Assembly: GCA_043805435.1 (NCBI GenBank)
Contig: JAZDHY010000111.1
Coordinates: 1 to 64,000, forward strand
From: JAEXOD01 sp043805435
Lineage (GTDB): Bacteria; Bacteroidota; Ignavibacteria; Ignavibacteriales; Melioribacteraceae
Direction: 5' to 3'
Length of the DNA stretch: 64,000 nucleotides
Part shown: in pieces, positions 8,342 through 17,800 of the stretch
Layout: each line of letters starts with the position of its first letter
Position numbering within the stretch: the first letter of the stretch is position 1
Notes under the pieces: model-generated
What the model was told of the DNA's origin: nothing
The model's database searches: none
The model's input: the letters and a program-made list of their open reading frames with translations, nothing else
Position numbers and translations under genes: made by a program

Positions 8342-9337
8342 TTGGAAAACACTTATAAGGCTGCCGGAGTAGATATTAAGGCAGGAGAAGAAACTGTTGA
8401 AAGGATAAAAATATTAGCAAAATCGACTTTTAATAAAAATGTTTTATCAGGTATTGGACATTTTGGAGCTTTTTATGAATTGGATTTTACGGGATACGAA
8501 AAACCTGTACTTGTTTCAAGTGTTGACGGGGTTGGTACAAAACTAAAAATTGCGTTTTTGATGAACAAACATCATACAGTGGGCCAGGATTTAGTAAACC
8601 ATTGTGTAAACGATATTGCTGTATGCGGGGCAAAACCGCTTTATTTTATGGATTATTTAGCCGTTGGAAAGCTTTTTCCGGACGTTGCCGAACAAATAAT
8701 TAAGGGTTTTTCGATTGCTTGTATTGAAAATGAAATTTCGTTAATTGGCGGAGAAACTGCAGAAATGCCCGGTTTTTATAGTACCAACGAATATGATATT
8801 TCGGGCACAATTGTAGGTGTTGTTGATAAGGCAAAAATAATTGATGGTAAAAATGTTAAATCGGGAGACGTGCTGATCGGTTTTAAATCGAACGGGCTGC
8901 ATACTAATGGGTATTCCTTAGCCCGCAAAGTGCTTTTGGAAAAATTTAAAGTTACGGATAATGTGGATTTATTTGAAAATTCAATTGGCAGCGAATTATT
9001 AACTATTCACAAGTCGTATTTGAAATTAATTACCCATCTGAAAAACAATGTTGAAATAAATGCGTTTTCGCATATTACCGGCGGCGGCATTATTGGAAAC
9101 ACAAAACGAGTAACACCAAAAAATTTAAGTTTAAAAATTGATTGGAATTCATGGGAAATGCTTCCGATATTTAAATTAATTCAAGAAACCGGAAAGATAA
9201 GCGATTTGGAAATGAGGGAAGCCTTTAACGTTGGAATTGGTTTAATTGCTATTGTTGACAAAACAAAAGTAAATAAAGTATTAGAAATATCCGCCTCAAT
9301 TAACGAAGAAGCAATTGTAATTGGAGAAGTGGAATAA
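8342..9337 (+). CDS. purM: Phosphoribosylformylglycinamidine cyclo-ligase (AIR synthetase)
   Basis: 331 aa. It closes the imidazole ring in de novo purine synthesis (FGAM + ATP to AIR) in the cytoplasm. Family marks are 'YKAAGVDIKAGEETVERIK' at the N-terminus, 'VSSVDGVGTKLKIA' (~residues 60-75), 'GQDLVNHCVNDIAVCGAKPLYFMDY', and 'LIGGETAEMPGFY'. The start is TTG, preceded by GAGG about 8 bases upstream. The TTG fits the conserved N-terminus better than any later ATG. The gene is divergent from hrcA across a ~186-base gap. No other purine genes are present, so the gene stands alone here. Confidence 0.96.
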   Translation: MENTYKAAGVDIKAGEETVERIKILAKSTFNKNVLSGIGHFGAFYELDFTGYEKPVLVSSVDGVGTKLKIAFLMNKHHTVGQDLVNHCVNDIAVCGAKPLYFMDYLAVGKLFPDVAEQIIKGFSIACIENEISLIGGETAEMPGFYSTNEYDISGTIVGVVDKAKIIDGKNVKSGDVLIGFKSNGLHTNGYSLARKVLLEKFKVTDNVDLFENSIGSELLTIHKSYLKLITHLKNNVEINAFSHITGGGIIGNTKRVTPKNLSLKIDWNSWEMLPIFKLIQETGKISDLEMREAFNVGIGLIAIVDKTKVNKVLEISASINEEAIVIGEVE

Positions 9338-9421
9338 AAAAATAATTGTTGTTTTATACTATTGCCGGATATTTTATCTGTGTGATTAGTTAAGTTTTAA
9401 TGTTTAATTATAGGAATTATT

Positions 9422-10780
9422 ATGTTTATAGATACGCATTGTCATTTGTTTTATCCAAACTTTAATGGTGAAGTTGATAAAATAATTCAAAATGCAGTTG
9501 ATAGCGGAGTGGATTATATTATTGTACCTGCAACCGATATTGCATCCTCCATTCAGGCACTAGAAATTACAAAAAAATATCCTTTTATTTATTCCGCAGC
9601 AGGTGTTCATCCGCACGATACAAAAGGTTGGGATGGAAGTATGCTTGCAACAATAAAAGAAATTGCCCAAAGCCCTAAAGTAGTTGCCATTGGTGAAATA
9701 GGCCTTGATTATTATTATGATTTTTCACCAAAGGAAGATCAGATAAAAGCGTTTAAGGATCAATTAAATTTAGCAGTTGAGTTAAAATTGCCTGTTATAA
9801 TTCATAACAGAGAAGCGGACCATGATATAATGGAAATAATGAGAAAATATAAAGGAACGGGTCTCCGTGCTCAATTTCATTGTTTTACCGCTTCATTATT
9901 GGATGCACGCGAATTAATTGAAATGCACCATTATATTTCTTTTACCGGTAATATTACATACGCTAAAGCGGACAGCTTGCGCAAAGTAGTAAAAGGAATT
10001 GAACCTGAAAATATTTTACTTGAAACTGATTCGCCATTTTTAACTCCCGTACCGTTTAGAGGGCAGAGGAATGAACCGGCAAATGTAAAACTTGTTGCAA
10101 AATCAATAGCTGAAATACACGATTTAACAATTGAAGATATTGCAAGAACTACATCAATGAATGCTTATAAATTATTTGGAATTGGAAAAATGCCAAAATT
10201 ATCATTTACTTATCCAATACGTAAATCGTTGTACGTAAACGTTACAAACAGATGTAATGCCGATTGTGTTTTTTGTGATAGAAAGGGGGAAGCGATTATT
10301 TCGGGATATAATCTTAAAATGAAAAAATCGGAAGAACCCGAAGCACAAATATATATTACTGAAATTGGCGACCCTAAAAAATACGATTCGATTGTTTTTT
10401 GCGGCTATGGTGAACCAACCATCAGGTGGGATGTAGTTAAAGAAGTTGCTAAATATGTTAAAGAAAATGGCGGTTCTACCCGTTTGAACACAGACGGTCA
10501 TGGCAGTTTTATAAACAAACACGATATTACACCAGAGTTAAAGGGTCTAATTGATGTCGTTTCAATAAGTCTTAATTCGGTTGATGCCGCTCAATATGCA
10601 AAATTAATGCGTGTTGATGAATCTTTACATGCGGAAATGATTGATTTTGCAAAAAAAGCAAAAAATTATTCCCACGTTGTGATGTCTATTGTGGGATTAA
10701 ATGAAGTGGATGCGGAAGTTGCTAAAAATTTTGTTATAAATGAAATTGGTGTTGATTTTAGGTTAAGAGAACATTTTTAA
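9422..10780 (+). CDS. TatD-family nuclease fused to TatD-linked radical SAM domain
   Basis: 452 aa. Residues 1-256 are a TatD metal-dependent deoxyribonuclease: 'MFIDTHCHLFY', 'SAAGVHPHD', 'AIGEIGLDYYYDFS', 'VIIHNREADHDI', 'FHCFTAS', 'LLETDSPFLTP', together supplying the His/Glu/Asp metal ligands. From residue 257 a complete small radical SAM domain follows, with CNADCVFC placing the 4Fe-4S cysteines at C278, C282 and C285, and 'FCGYGEPTIRWDVV' as the SAM-binding GGE-like motif. This part matches the family known as TatD-associated radical SAM (TIGR04038), usually a separate gene next to tatD. Methionine 257 could be a relic or internal start. The product of the radical reaction is unknown. 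Confidence 0.88.
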   Translation: MFIDTHCHLFYPNFNGEVDKIIQNAVDSGVDYIIVPATDIASSIQALEITKKYPFIYSAAGVHPHDTKGWDGSMLATIKEIAQSPKVVAIGEIGLDYYYDFSPKEDQIKAFKDQLNLAVELKLPVIIHNREADHDIMEIMRKYKGTGLRAQFHCFTASLLDARELIEMHHYISFTGNITYAKADSLRKVVKGIEPENILLETDSPFLTPVPFRGQRNEPANVKLVAKSIAEIHDLTIEDIARTTSMNAYKLFGIGKMPKLSFTYPIRKSLYVNVTNRCNADCVFCDRKGEAIISGYNLKMKKSEEPEAQIYITEIGDPKKYDSIVFCGYGEPTIRWDVVKEVAKYVKENGGSTRLNTDGHGSFINKHDITPELKGLIDVVSISLNSVDAAQYAKLMRVDESLHAEMIDFAKKAKNYSHVVMSIVGLNEVDAEVAKNFVINEIGVDFRLREHF

Positions 10781-10797
10781 TTAATAGTGAGCGATAT

Positions 10798-12219
10798 ATG
10801 AAAAAGATGGTTATGTTTTTATTTTTAACAGTTCAGACTTGTTATGTTTTTGGTCAAAATTCAAACAATTTAGTTAAGGAAAAACTTGATAGTTTACTAA
10901 ATGTGGATTATTTTAAAACCTGTTTGGTAGCAGTTGATGCTTATGATTTGACTACCGATACCCCTATTTATAGTGCAAATGAAAGATATTTGTTAACTCC
11001 TGCTTCAAATCAAAAAGTATTAACAACAACAGCAGCCCTTTTATTTTTAGGTGAAAATTACAATTTTTCAACATCCGTATATTACACGGGAAAAATAAAA
11101 GACTCTGTTTGTTCGGGTGACATTTATTTTGTAGGCGGTATGGATCCCGATTTTACTTCGGCAGATTTATCTTTTATGGTAAGTAAAGTTAAAGAAATGG
11201 GAATTAACAAAATTGCGGGCAATGTATATGGTGATGTTTCTGCAATGGATTCGTCATTTTGGGGCCCAGGCTGGATGTGGGATGATGACCCGTCAAGTGA
11301 TTTCCCTTATCTTACTCCTCTTATAATTAATGATGCATGCGTAAAAATTGCATATCAACCGGGTGAAAAGGGAACACCCCCAATTGTTGAAGGAATTCCA
11401 AAATCGTCGTTCTATTCAATCGAAAATAACGCTGTTACAACTTCAGAAAAAGGAAAAAGGTTTTTTGCTACTCGTGATTGGTTAAATAGAAACAATAAAT
11501 TTATTATTGGCGGAAATCTAAAAGAAACTGCCGAACCCGATACTGACAAAATAAATGTATGTAATAGTAATGCATATTTTTTAATTTTGGCTTGTGAAGA
11601 ATTAAACGCACAGGGCATTAAAGTTCCAATTACCGTTAAAACCGGTTTAAGACCAATTGATGCAGAACATATTTATACTTTTGACAGGCCGTTTGGCCAG
11701 GTTATTGTAAACTTAAATAAAACAAGCGATAACTTGAGTGCCGAAATGACTTTTCGCGCAATGGCATTAAAATATTATGGAAAACCGGCTTTACCTGAAA
11801 ATGGTGGTAAAATTGTCGATAGTCTGATTTATTTATCCGGTAAAAATCCTAAAAATTATTGTATTGTTGACGGTTCGGGTGTTTCGCGTTATAATTTAAT
11901 TAGTGCTGAATTGTTGAACGGTGTAGTAAAATACATCTATAAAACTAATCCTGATTTGTTCAAAATACTTTACGATTCGTTTCCTGTAGGCGGTGTTGAT
12001 GGAACATTACGCAGCAGAATGAAAAATGAAACGGTATTTTCAAATGTTCACGCTAAAACCGGTACACTTTCGGGTGTAAGTTCATTAACCGGCTATATGA
12101 ATACAAAAAATGGACATATTATTTCTTTTTCTATACTCACACAAAACTTTGTCGGCAGTGCTTCTAAAGTAAGAACATATCAAGATGAAATTTGTGAAAT
12201 ATTATTTAACATAAATTGA
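10798..12219 (+). CDS. dacB: D-alanyl-D-alanine carboxypeptidase/endopeptidase, S13 family
   Basis: 473 aa with a signal peptide at residues 1-19 (basic KK, hydrophobic core, 'CYVFGQ' cleavage region), so it acts in the periplasm on peptidoglycan. The three penicillin-binding motifs are visible: SxxK as SNQK (Ser70, Lys73) in 'LTPASNQKVL', the SxN-type motif in 'KTSDNLSAEM', and KTG in 'VHAKTGTLSGVSSLTGY'. Length and the large insert between the first two motifs fit peptidase S13 (PBP4/DacB). It starts 17 bases after the TatD-radical SAM gene and ends 7 bases before prmA, so the three probably share a transcript. Confidence 0.9.
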   Translation: MKKMVMFLFLTVQTCYVFGQNSNNLVKEKLDSLLNVDYFKTCLVAVDAYDLTTDTPIYSANERYLLTPASNQKVLTTTAALLFLGENYNFSTSVYYTGKIKDSVCSGDIYFVGGMDPDFTSADLSFMVSKVKEMGINKIAGNVYGDVSAMDSSFWGPGWMWDDDPSSDFPYLTPLIINDACVKIAYQPGEKGTPPIVEGIPKSSFYSIENNAVTTSEKGKRFFATRDWLNRNNKFIIGGNLKETAEPDTDKINVCNSNAYFLILACEELNAQGIKVPITVKTGLRPIDAEHIYTFDRPFGQVIVNLNKTSDNLSAEMTFRAMALKYYGKPALPENGGKIVDSLIYLSGKNPKNYCIVDGSGVSRYNLISAELLNGVVKYIYKTNPDLFKILYDSFPVGGVDGTLRSRMKNETVFSNVHAKTGTLSGVSSLTGYMNTKNGHIISFSILTQNFVGSASKVRTYQDEICEILFNIN

Positions 12220-12226
12220 GAAATAA

Positions 12227-13072
12227 ATGAAAAAATACAAACAGTTTAATATTTATACAACTCCATACGACCCTGAAACAATAAGCGGCTTTTTGTGGGA
12301 ACTTGAAATAAGCGGCTTTTTGGATAATGATATTTTTGCAACTATTTTTACAGGCGAAAAATCTAATTTATCAAAAACAGAAGTTGAAAGTTTACTTGCC
12401 AAATTGGTTGATGAAAAGTATATTGAAAGTTTTACTGTTGAAGCCGAAGAGCACGAAGAAAAAAATTGGAATGAAGAATGGGAGAAAAATTTAAATATTA
12501 TTCGCGTTACAGATAGAATAGTAATTAAACCTTCAACCAAAGAATTTATTCCTAAAGAAGATGATATTGTAATTACAATTGATCCTAAAATGTCGTTTGG
12601 AACAGGGGAACATGAAACAACTAAAATTGTTTTAAGTTTACTTGAAAAATATGTAAAATCCGGCAGTAAAGTTTTGGATGTTGGAAGCGGTACGGCAGTA
12701 TTGGCAATAGGAGCAATTAAACTTGGTGCCTCAAGCGGAGTTGCATTAGATAATGATGACTGGTGTTCGCTTAATGGCAACGAAAATACTTTACTTAACG
12801 GTGTTGAAGATAAAATTAAAGTTGTTTTAGGCGAACTTAGTGATTTGGAAGAAAATAATTTTGATTTGATTTTGGCAAATATCAATAAACCTATTTTGCT
12901 TGATATTAAAGATCTGATTATGCAAAAGGTTAATAAAAATGGTGTTGTTATTCTTTCGGGTCTGCTTATAACCGATGAAGAAGATATTGTAAATGCTTAT
13001 CAAAGAGCCGGATTTGAAGTTATTGATAAAACTACCATGAATGAATGGATGGGGTTAGTATTAAGCTGTTAG
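12227..13072 (+). CDS. prmA: Ribosomal protein L11 methyltransferase
   Basis: 281 aa. It trimethylates ribosomal protein L11. The N-terminal substrate-binding domain carries 'EEKNWNEEWEKNLNIIRVTDRIVIKPS'. The SAM site reads 'MSFGTGEHETTKIVL' and 'VLDVGSGTAVLAIGAIKLGA', and the catalytic region 'DLILANINKPILLDI' has the N-I-N-K variant of the family NI motif. It is the last gene of a forward run from purM or tatD and faces htpG across a gap that holds two palindromes. Confidence 0.92.
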   Translation: MKKYKQFNIYTTPYDPETISGFLWELEISGFLDNDIFATIFTGEKSNLSKTEVESLLAKLVDEKYIESFTVEAEEHEEKNWNEEWEKNLNIIRVTDRIVIKPSTKEFIPKEDDIVITIDPKMSFGTGEHETTKIVLSLLEKYVKSGSKVLDVGSGTAVLAIGAIKLGASSGVALDNDDWCSLNGNENTLLNGVEDKIKVVLGELSDLEENNFDLILANINKPILLDIKDLIMQKVNKNGVVILSGLLITDEEDIVNAYQRAGFEVIDKTTMNEWMGLVLSC

Positions 13073-13119
13073 GTTATTAAAAAATATTTGTTTTTAATTT
13101 CACTAAACATGAACTAATA

Positions 13120-13171
13120 AAATGGTGACCATTTAAAATAAATTACCCACGTCAAAAAGGCGTGGGTAATT
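13120..13171. terminator. Two palindromes between convergent prmA and htpG
   Basis: The gap contains AAATGGT-G-ACCATTT (13120-13134) and a stronger hairpin with perfect 11-base arms, AATTACCCACG (13141-13151) and CGTGGGTAATT (13161-13171), around a 9-base loop. The location between converging genes suggests a bidirectional terminator. Neither strand shows a clear U-tract after the stem, so a REP-like element is an equal possibility. Confidence 0.55.
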
Positions 13172-13195
13172 AAAAATAATTGTAATAATTATAAA

Positions 13196-15106
13196 TTAAA
13201 TATTATTTTTTTCCTTATACCATTCAGAAGTTTCTTCAAGCATTTTATTTAGCCTGTTAACTAAATTATGAGGATCGGTTAACGAACCGTCAAGCAGCAT
13301 TGCCGATTCGAATAGTTGTTCAACTGTATTTATTATATAAGTATCTTCCGCGTTGGATTTAAATATTTTTAATAAATTACGAATTAATTTATGATCTTTA
13401 TTTACTTCAAATATTTTCTTTTGAGCCGAAGTATCTTTATTTGACATGCGTAATATTTTTTGCATTGAAGAACTCATTGAGTCGTCAGGGCTTACTAAAC
13501 AAGACGGGCTGCCGGTTAATCTTTTTGATTCTTTAACGTCAACAACTCTATCGCCAAGAATTGTTTTAATTTTTGCTACTAAGTTTTCAAACTGTTTTTC
13601 ATCGTCAGGGTTTAAGCTTTCAACGTCAGCTTTTTTTTCTATCACGTCATCCAATTTTTCCATTTTGCCAAGATCTGCGGCTTCAACGGATTTAAATTCA
13701 TGGTCTTTGAAATTCCTTAATGAGGAAACAACAAATTCATCCAAAGGATCATAAAAATATAACACTTCAACGCCTTTACGTTTGAATAATTCCGTATGTG
13801 GGTCACTTTCCAAAGCGGCGCGTGAAGCACCTAACGCAAAATAAATTTCTTTTTGGTCACTTTTTAAGCGTGAAACATAATCTTCTAAAGAAATCAGTTC
13901 GTCTTCTTTGCTGCAAATAGAAGAATTAAATCTTAACAAATTGTTAAACTTTTCTTGATTTGTATAATCGCCGTAACCAAGTTTAAATACTCTGCCGTGT
14001 TCCTTAAAAAACTCTAAATATGCAGCGGGGTCATCTTTTGCTTTTTTAGTTAGGTAAGATAAAATTTGACCGGTAATATTATTTGTAATTTTTGTAAAAA
14101 TAATATTTTCCTGTAACGATTCGCGGGCAATATTTAATGGCAAATCTTCAGAATCAACAACACCTTTAACAAAACTTAAATATTCGGGAAGCAGTTCTTT
14201 TGTTTTATGTTGAATTAATACTCTGCGTACATATAAATCCAAACCATAATTATCGCGTTGGAATCCAAAAAAGTCTACATTTTTTTTAGGTATAAATAAT
14301 AATGAATAAAACTGAATAGGAGCGTCAACTGAGTTATGAATTGTATCAAGTGGTTCTTCGGTATCATAACTTAAATGTTTGTAAAACTCGGCATATTGTT
14401 CTTTTGTTACCGAGGTTTTTGGTTCGCGCCATATAGCAGTTAAAGTATTAATTCTTTCGTTTTCAACATAAATAGGAAAAGAGATAAAACTTGAATGTTT
14501 TTTAATAATACTTTCAATTTGCCATTTTTGAGCAAATTCTTTTGCATCGTCTTTCAAATGAACAATTAATTCGGTACCGCGGGGAATGCTTTCGTCAAGC
14601 TCGTTAATTTCATAACTTCCAAGACCATCAGATTTCCATTCGTAAGATTTAGCATCTTTAGTAAATGATTTTGTTTTTAAAACAACTTCTTTTGCAACCA
14701 TAAATACAGAATAAAAACCAACACCAAATTTACCTATTATGTTACTTGCATCGGCTTTACTTTCATTTAATTGTTGTAAAAATTGTGCAGTACCTGATTT
14801 GGCAATTGTGCCAATGTTTTCAATTAACTCTTCTTTAGTCATACCAATGCCGGTATCTTTAATAGTAAGAGTATTTTCTTTTTCATCAAAAGTTACATTT
14901 ATGTCTAACGGCAAATCGTTATCAACTATTTCGGTTCCTTTAATAGATTCAAAGCGTAATTTGTCTAATGCATCACTTGAATTTGAAATTAATTCACGTA
15001 AAAATATTTCTCTACTGCTGTACAATGAATGTACAAGAATATCCAATAATTGTTTAACTTCGGCTTTAAATTCAAACTGCTGTGCAGCGTTTTTAGTTTC
15101 ACTCAT
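13196..15106 (-). CDS. htpG: Chaperone protein HtpG (Hsp90)
   Basis: 636 aa, full length. This cytosolic ATP-dependent chaperone works with DnaK on late-stage clients. The GHKL ATPase domain begins 'FKAEVKQLLDILVHSLYSSREIFLRELISNSSDALDKLR' and has 'IKDTGIGMTKEEL', 'IAKSGT' and 'IGKFGVGFYSVFMVA'. The middle domain includes 'DLYVRRVLIQ' and 'GVVDSEDLPLNIARE'. The C-terminal dimerisation domain is complete. A CbpA-like DnaJ gene lies just upstream (gap 36 bases), so the two may be co-expressed. Confidence 0.97.
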   Translation of the reverse strand: MSETKNAAQQFEFKAEVKQLLDILVHSLYSSREIFLRELISNSSDALDKLRFESIKGTEIVDNDLPLDINVTFDEKENTLTIKDTGIGMTKEELIENIGTIAKSGTAQFLQQLNESKADASNIIGKFGVGFYSVFMVAKEVVLKTKSFTKDAKSYEWKSDGLGSYEINELDESIPRGTELIVHLKDDAKEFAQKWQIESIIKKHSSFISFPIYVENERINTLTAIWREPKTSVTKEQYAEFYKHLSYDTEEPLDTIHNSVDAPIQFYSLLFIPKKNVDFFGFQRDNYGLDLYVRRVLIQHKTKELLPEYLSFVKGVVDSEDLPLNIARESLQENIIFTKITNNITGQILSYLTKKAKDDPAAYLEFFKEHGRVFKLGYGDYTNQEKFNNLLRFNSSICSKEDELISLEDYVSRLKSDQKEIYFALGASRAALESDPHTELFKRKGVEVLYFYDPLDEFVVSSLRNFKDHEFKSVEAADLGKMEKLDDVIEKKADVESLNPDDEKQFENLVAKIKTILGDRVVDVKESKRLTGSPSCLVSPDDSMSSSMQKILRMSNKDTSAQKKIFEVNKDHKLIRNLLKIFKSNAEDTYIINTVEQLFESAMLLDGSLTDPHNLVNRLNKMLEETSEWYKEKNNI

Positions 15107-15142
15107 TTAAGTACTCCGTATTTGTTTCTAATATAAATTTAT

Positions 15143-16078
15143 TTATTTTCTAATTTTTGCTAACTGTTCAAAAAGTTCAATTTCGTGTTTTGACAAATTT
15201 TTAGGTAATTTAACTAATACTTTTACAAACAGATCCCCTTGTTTGTTCTCGTTTTCATAATCAGGCATTCCCATTTTGGGAATTCTTAAAGTTTTACAGG
15301 AATCAATTTCTTTTGGAATAGTAATATTAATTTTTTTATTATCTAAAGTAGTAATTGTTTTTTTGCCTCCAAATATAGCAGTATATAAATCTACATCCAA
15401 ATTGTAGTATAAATCTTTATCTTTCAAAGTGTATTTTGCATTGTCCAATACCGTTACATTTAAAATTAAATCACCGCGCGCTTTTCCTTTTCCCAAAACT
15501 TTACCTTGATTTTTTAATCGTAGTTTTTTACCCGTCGTAATTCCCTTTTTTATTGTAACCTGTAAGATTTTATCTTTTGTTTTTATTTGTTTTTCACAAC
15601 CCGTATAAGCTTCTTCAAGTGATAAATTAAGTCCTAATTCCACATCAAGAATAGTTGTGTCGTTTTCTTGCTCAAATCTATTATTTTCCTGCTGGTCAAA
15701 AATACCGGACATAAATGCTTTGAAAAAATCGGACGCACCTCCGCTGCTAAAATAATCGCCGCTTCTATTACTTGTGTTTTTTGCTTTTGTTCTTCCGTAT
15801 TGCGAATTTTTAAACCAATCGTTAACATTGCTATAGTCTTTTGATTGATATTGTTGTTCCCAGCCGTTGGAAACATTATCATATTTTTTTCTTTTTTGAG
15901 GATCACTTAAAACCTCATTAGCTTCACTTATTTCTTTAAATCTTTCTTCAGCGGTTTTGTTTCCCGGATTTTTATCGGGATGAAATTGCTTGGCAAGTTT
16001 TCTAAACGCTTTGCTTATTTCTTCTTCGGAAGCGTCTTTTTTAACCCCAAGCACATCGTAATAATTTTTAAATTGCAT
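15143..16078 (-). CDS. DnaJ-like co-chaperone without zinc finger (CbpA type)
   Basis: 311 aa. The J domain covers residues 1-70 with HPD in 'KQFHPDKNPGNK'. A variable Ser/Asn/Gly-rich linker follows, then two C-terminal client-binding domains ('DTTILDVELGLNLSLEEAYTG', 'IKKGITTGKKLRLKNQGKV', 'IPKMGMPDYENENKQGDLFVKV'). The CxxCxGxG zinc modules of DnaJ are absent, which defines the type II or CbpA class. It probably assists DnaK under stress. It lies between hsp20 and htpG, all on the reverse strand. A 28-base perfect palindrome separates it from hsp20. Confidence 0.9.
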   Translation of the reverse strand: MQFKNYYDVLGVKKDASEEEISKAFRKLAKQFHPDKNPGNKTAEERFKEISEANEVLSDPQKRKKYDNVSNGWEQQYQSKDYSNVNDWFKNSQYGRTKAKNTSNRSGDYFSSGGASDFFKAFMSGIFDQQENNRFEQENDTTILDVELGLNLSLEEAYTGCEKQIKTKDKILQVTIKKGITTGKKLRLKNQGKVLGKGKARGDLILNVTVLDNAKYTLKDKDLYYNLDVDLYTAIFGGKKTITTLDNKKINITIPKEIDSCKTLRIPKMGMPDYENENKQGDLFVKVLVKLPKNLSKHEIELFEQLAKIRK

Positions 16079-16117
16079 AAGGAAGCTCGTGTGTAATTAT
16101 AATCGTTTAAAATAACT

Positions 16118-16145
16118 AAAGAGAGAAAGTTAACTTTCTCTCTTT
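16118..16145. terminator. 28-base perfect palindrome after hsp20
   Basis: AAAGAGAGAAAGTT (16118-16131) is followed directly by its reverse complement (16132-16145). It lies 18 bases beyond the hsp20 stop. In the hsp20 direction the stem is followed by AT-rich sequence. Most likely an intrinsic terminator separating hsp20 from the CbpA-like gene. The lack of an unpaired loop also fits a dimeric protein site. Confidence 0.65.
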
Positions 16146-16163
16146 AATTGTGCAAGAACAAAA

Positions 16164-16625
16164 TTAATTTACTTTAATTTCTAATTCTTTTGGCTTAATT
16201 TCTTCAGCCTTTGGAATTATTACAGAAAGCTGACCGTTTTTAAAATCGGCAGTAATTTCGTTTATTTTTATTTCTTTAGGCAAAGTGAATGAGCGGTAAT
16301 ATTTTCCGTAAACTCTTTCAACACGATGAAAAGTAGTTTCTTTTTCTTCTTTTTCTTGTTTCCTTTCACCGCTAATACAAAGCTGACCATCGTTATAAGA
16401 AATTTTTACATCTTCTTTTGCAATACCGGGAAGATCAAGTTTTAAGAAAAAGTTATCTTTATTTTCTGAAATATCCGTTAAGGGACTCCAAACGGCATTT
16501 TCCAACTCCTCATCTAATTCCTTTTTAGGGAATCCTATTTTGTTTTCAAAACTGTTAAACAATCTGCCAATTTCTCTTTCAAAGTTTAACATGTCTCGCA
16601 TAGGGTTAAATCTTACTAGTGTCAT
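16164..16625 (-). CDS. Hsp20/alpha-crystallin small heat shock protein
   Basis: 153 aa from the ATG at 16625. An open frame extends 15 bases further, but GGAGG lies 7-11 bases before 16625 and 'MTLVRFNPMRDMLNFEREI' is the usual family start. This holdase keeps denatured proteins soluble as oligomers. The alpha-crystallin domain contains 'PLTDISENKDNFFLKLDLPGIAKEDVKISY' and 'YRSFTLPKEIKINEITADFKNGQLSVIIPK', and a C-terminal I-x-I/V-like tail is present. It is the first gene of the chaperone block that continues with the CbpA-like gene and htpG. Confidence 0.95.
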   Translation of the reverse strand: MTLVRFNPMRDMLNFEREIGRLFNSFENKIGFPKKELDEELENAVWSPLTDISENKDNFFLKLDLPGIAKEDVKISYNDGQLCISGERKQEKEEKETTFHRVERVYGKYYRSFTLPKEIKINEITADFKNGQLSVIIPKAEEIKPKELEIKVN

Positions 16626-17224
16626 TTTTAGATCCTCCAAAATGTTTATGTTAATTTATTTGTTTTTAATTTATTTATCAATCTTTGTTCTATATTAAGC
16701 AACCGGCGTGCCAATCCGAAAATAGTAATACACAAAAGGGGATTGATTGAATTAATAAAACTCCAAATTCCACATGGGCGGTTAAAATATCAAGCTGTAA
16801 CCGATTTAATTTTAATGAGTTGGGGGGACGTGTTTCTTTTACTCTAAATTTTGTAATTGCTTGATTATTCAAATATCCGTTACGATAGTTGCAATAATTA
16901 TTTCAAATTACTAATGCCAAAATGGCGGTGTGGCTGTCAATATGGCGTTTGTGCTATTTTAGTATGACATAATAACGTTGAATACGCCATAAAGGCATAT
17001 ATGGAATAGCTTAAAATTTTCTATAATAATAAATGCAACAGATTTTGTAATATTAATCAAATAGGCACAAGTATATTTGTGTAAATTTCCTTTGCCAAGT
17101 TTTAGATAATTCTGACAAGATGAGTTTATAATACACTAAATTATTATGTTTACAACTTAAAATTAATCCTTTATTCTACTAGAGGTCTATGCAGCCTACT
17201 AATGGGGGTGTTGTAATTTGTGGT

Positions 17225-17340
17225 TGCAGCGTTTCTAAATAGTTAACCTTTTTTATCATTTTTCGTGTTTGCTTTTTTCCGGGGCTATCCAATATTTTAA
17301 AAATAAAGTCAAAAACCCTGTAAGGGTTTCATCTCAGTAG
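17225..17340. repeat. Partial copy of a ~190-base degenerate repeat
   Basis: It matches the two copies at 17610-17940 at its start (TGCAGCGTTTCTAAATAG) and along its second half (TTATCATTTTTCGTGTTTGC, then GGGGCTAT, then the AAACCCTGTAAGGGTTT palindrome and ATCTCAGTAG). It lacks the middle ~70 bases seen in the other copies. Confidence 0.75.
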
Positions 17341-17609
17341 ATAAATATTGTGTAAAAAATACTTCAACCCCGTTAGTGGGTTGCATAGCTCTCAATAAGA
17401 ATAAGTGAGTTATTATTTAGTTGAAACGTCTATCTGCCAATTGCGGGTAAATGTACCAATTTAAATGTTTGTTAATGTATATTCTACTTGGCCAATTTAA
17501 TTAATAAATTTACATGCAACCCACTATGGGGTTGTATTTTTATTCCGTTGATTTTTTGCTAATGACATGTAACCCTTAACAGGGTTATTACGGCTAATAA
17601 TTATTATTC

Positions 17610-17800
17610 TGCAGTGTTCTGAAATAGCTTAACTTTTTTTAGCTTCTAAATATAAGATTTCATAAGAATTAGATAGAATTGATATTTCGTCCTTGTTTTG
17701 GTTGACTTTTTTATCATTTTTCGTGTTTGCTTTTTTTCGGGGCTATACAATATTTTAAAAATAAAGTTAAAAACCCTGTAAAGGTTTCATCTCAGTAGAT
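17610..17800. repeat. Degenerate tandem repeat, first full copy (~191 bases)
   Basis: The unit runs from TGCAGTGTTCTGAAATAG through AGATTTCATAAGAATTAGAT and CGTCCTTGTTTTGGTTGAC to the decayed AAACCCTGTAAAGGTTT palindrome and CTCAGTAGAT. It is followed immediately by a second copy with the same order of blocks. Confidence 0.8.

Noticed and set aside
12253..12885. 210-residue reverse reading frame opposite prmA
   Set aside because: Ser/Leu-rich antisense shadow of a well-supported gene; no family motif.
16690..16872. 60-residue reverse frame in the gene-free region
   Set aside because: Low-complexity, no ribosome site, no motif; not distinguishable from chance.
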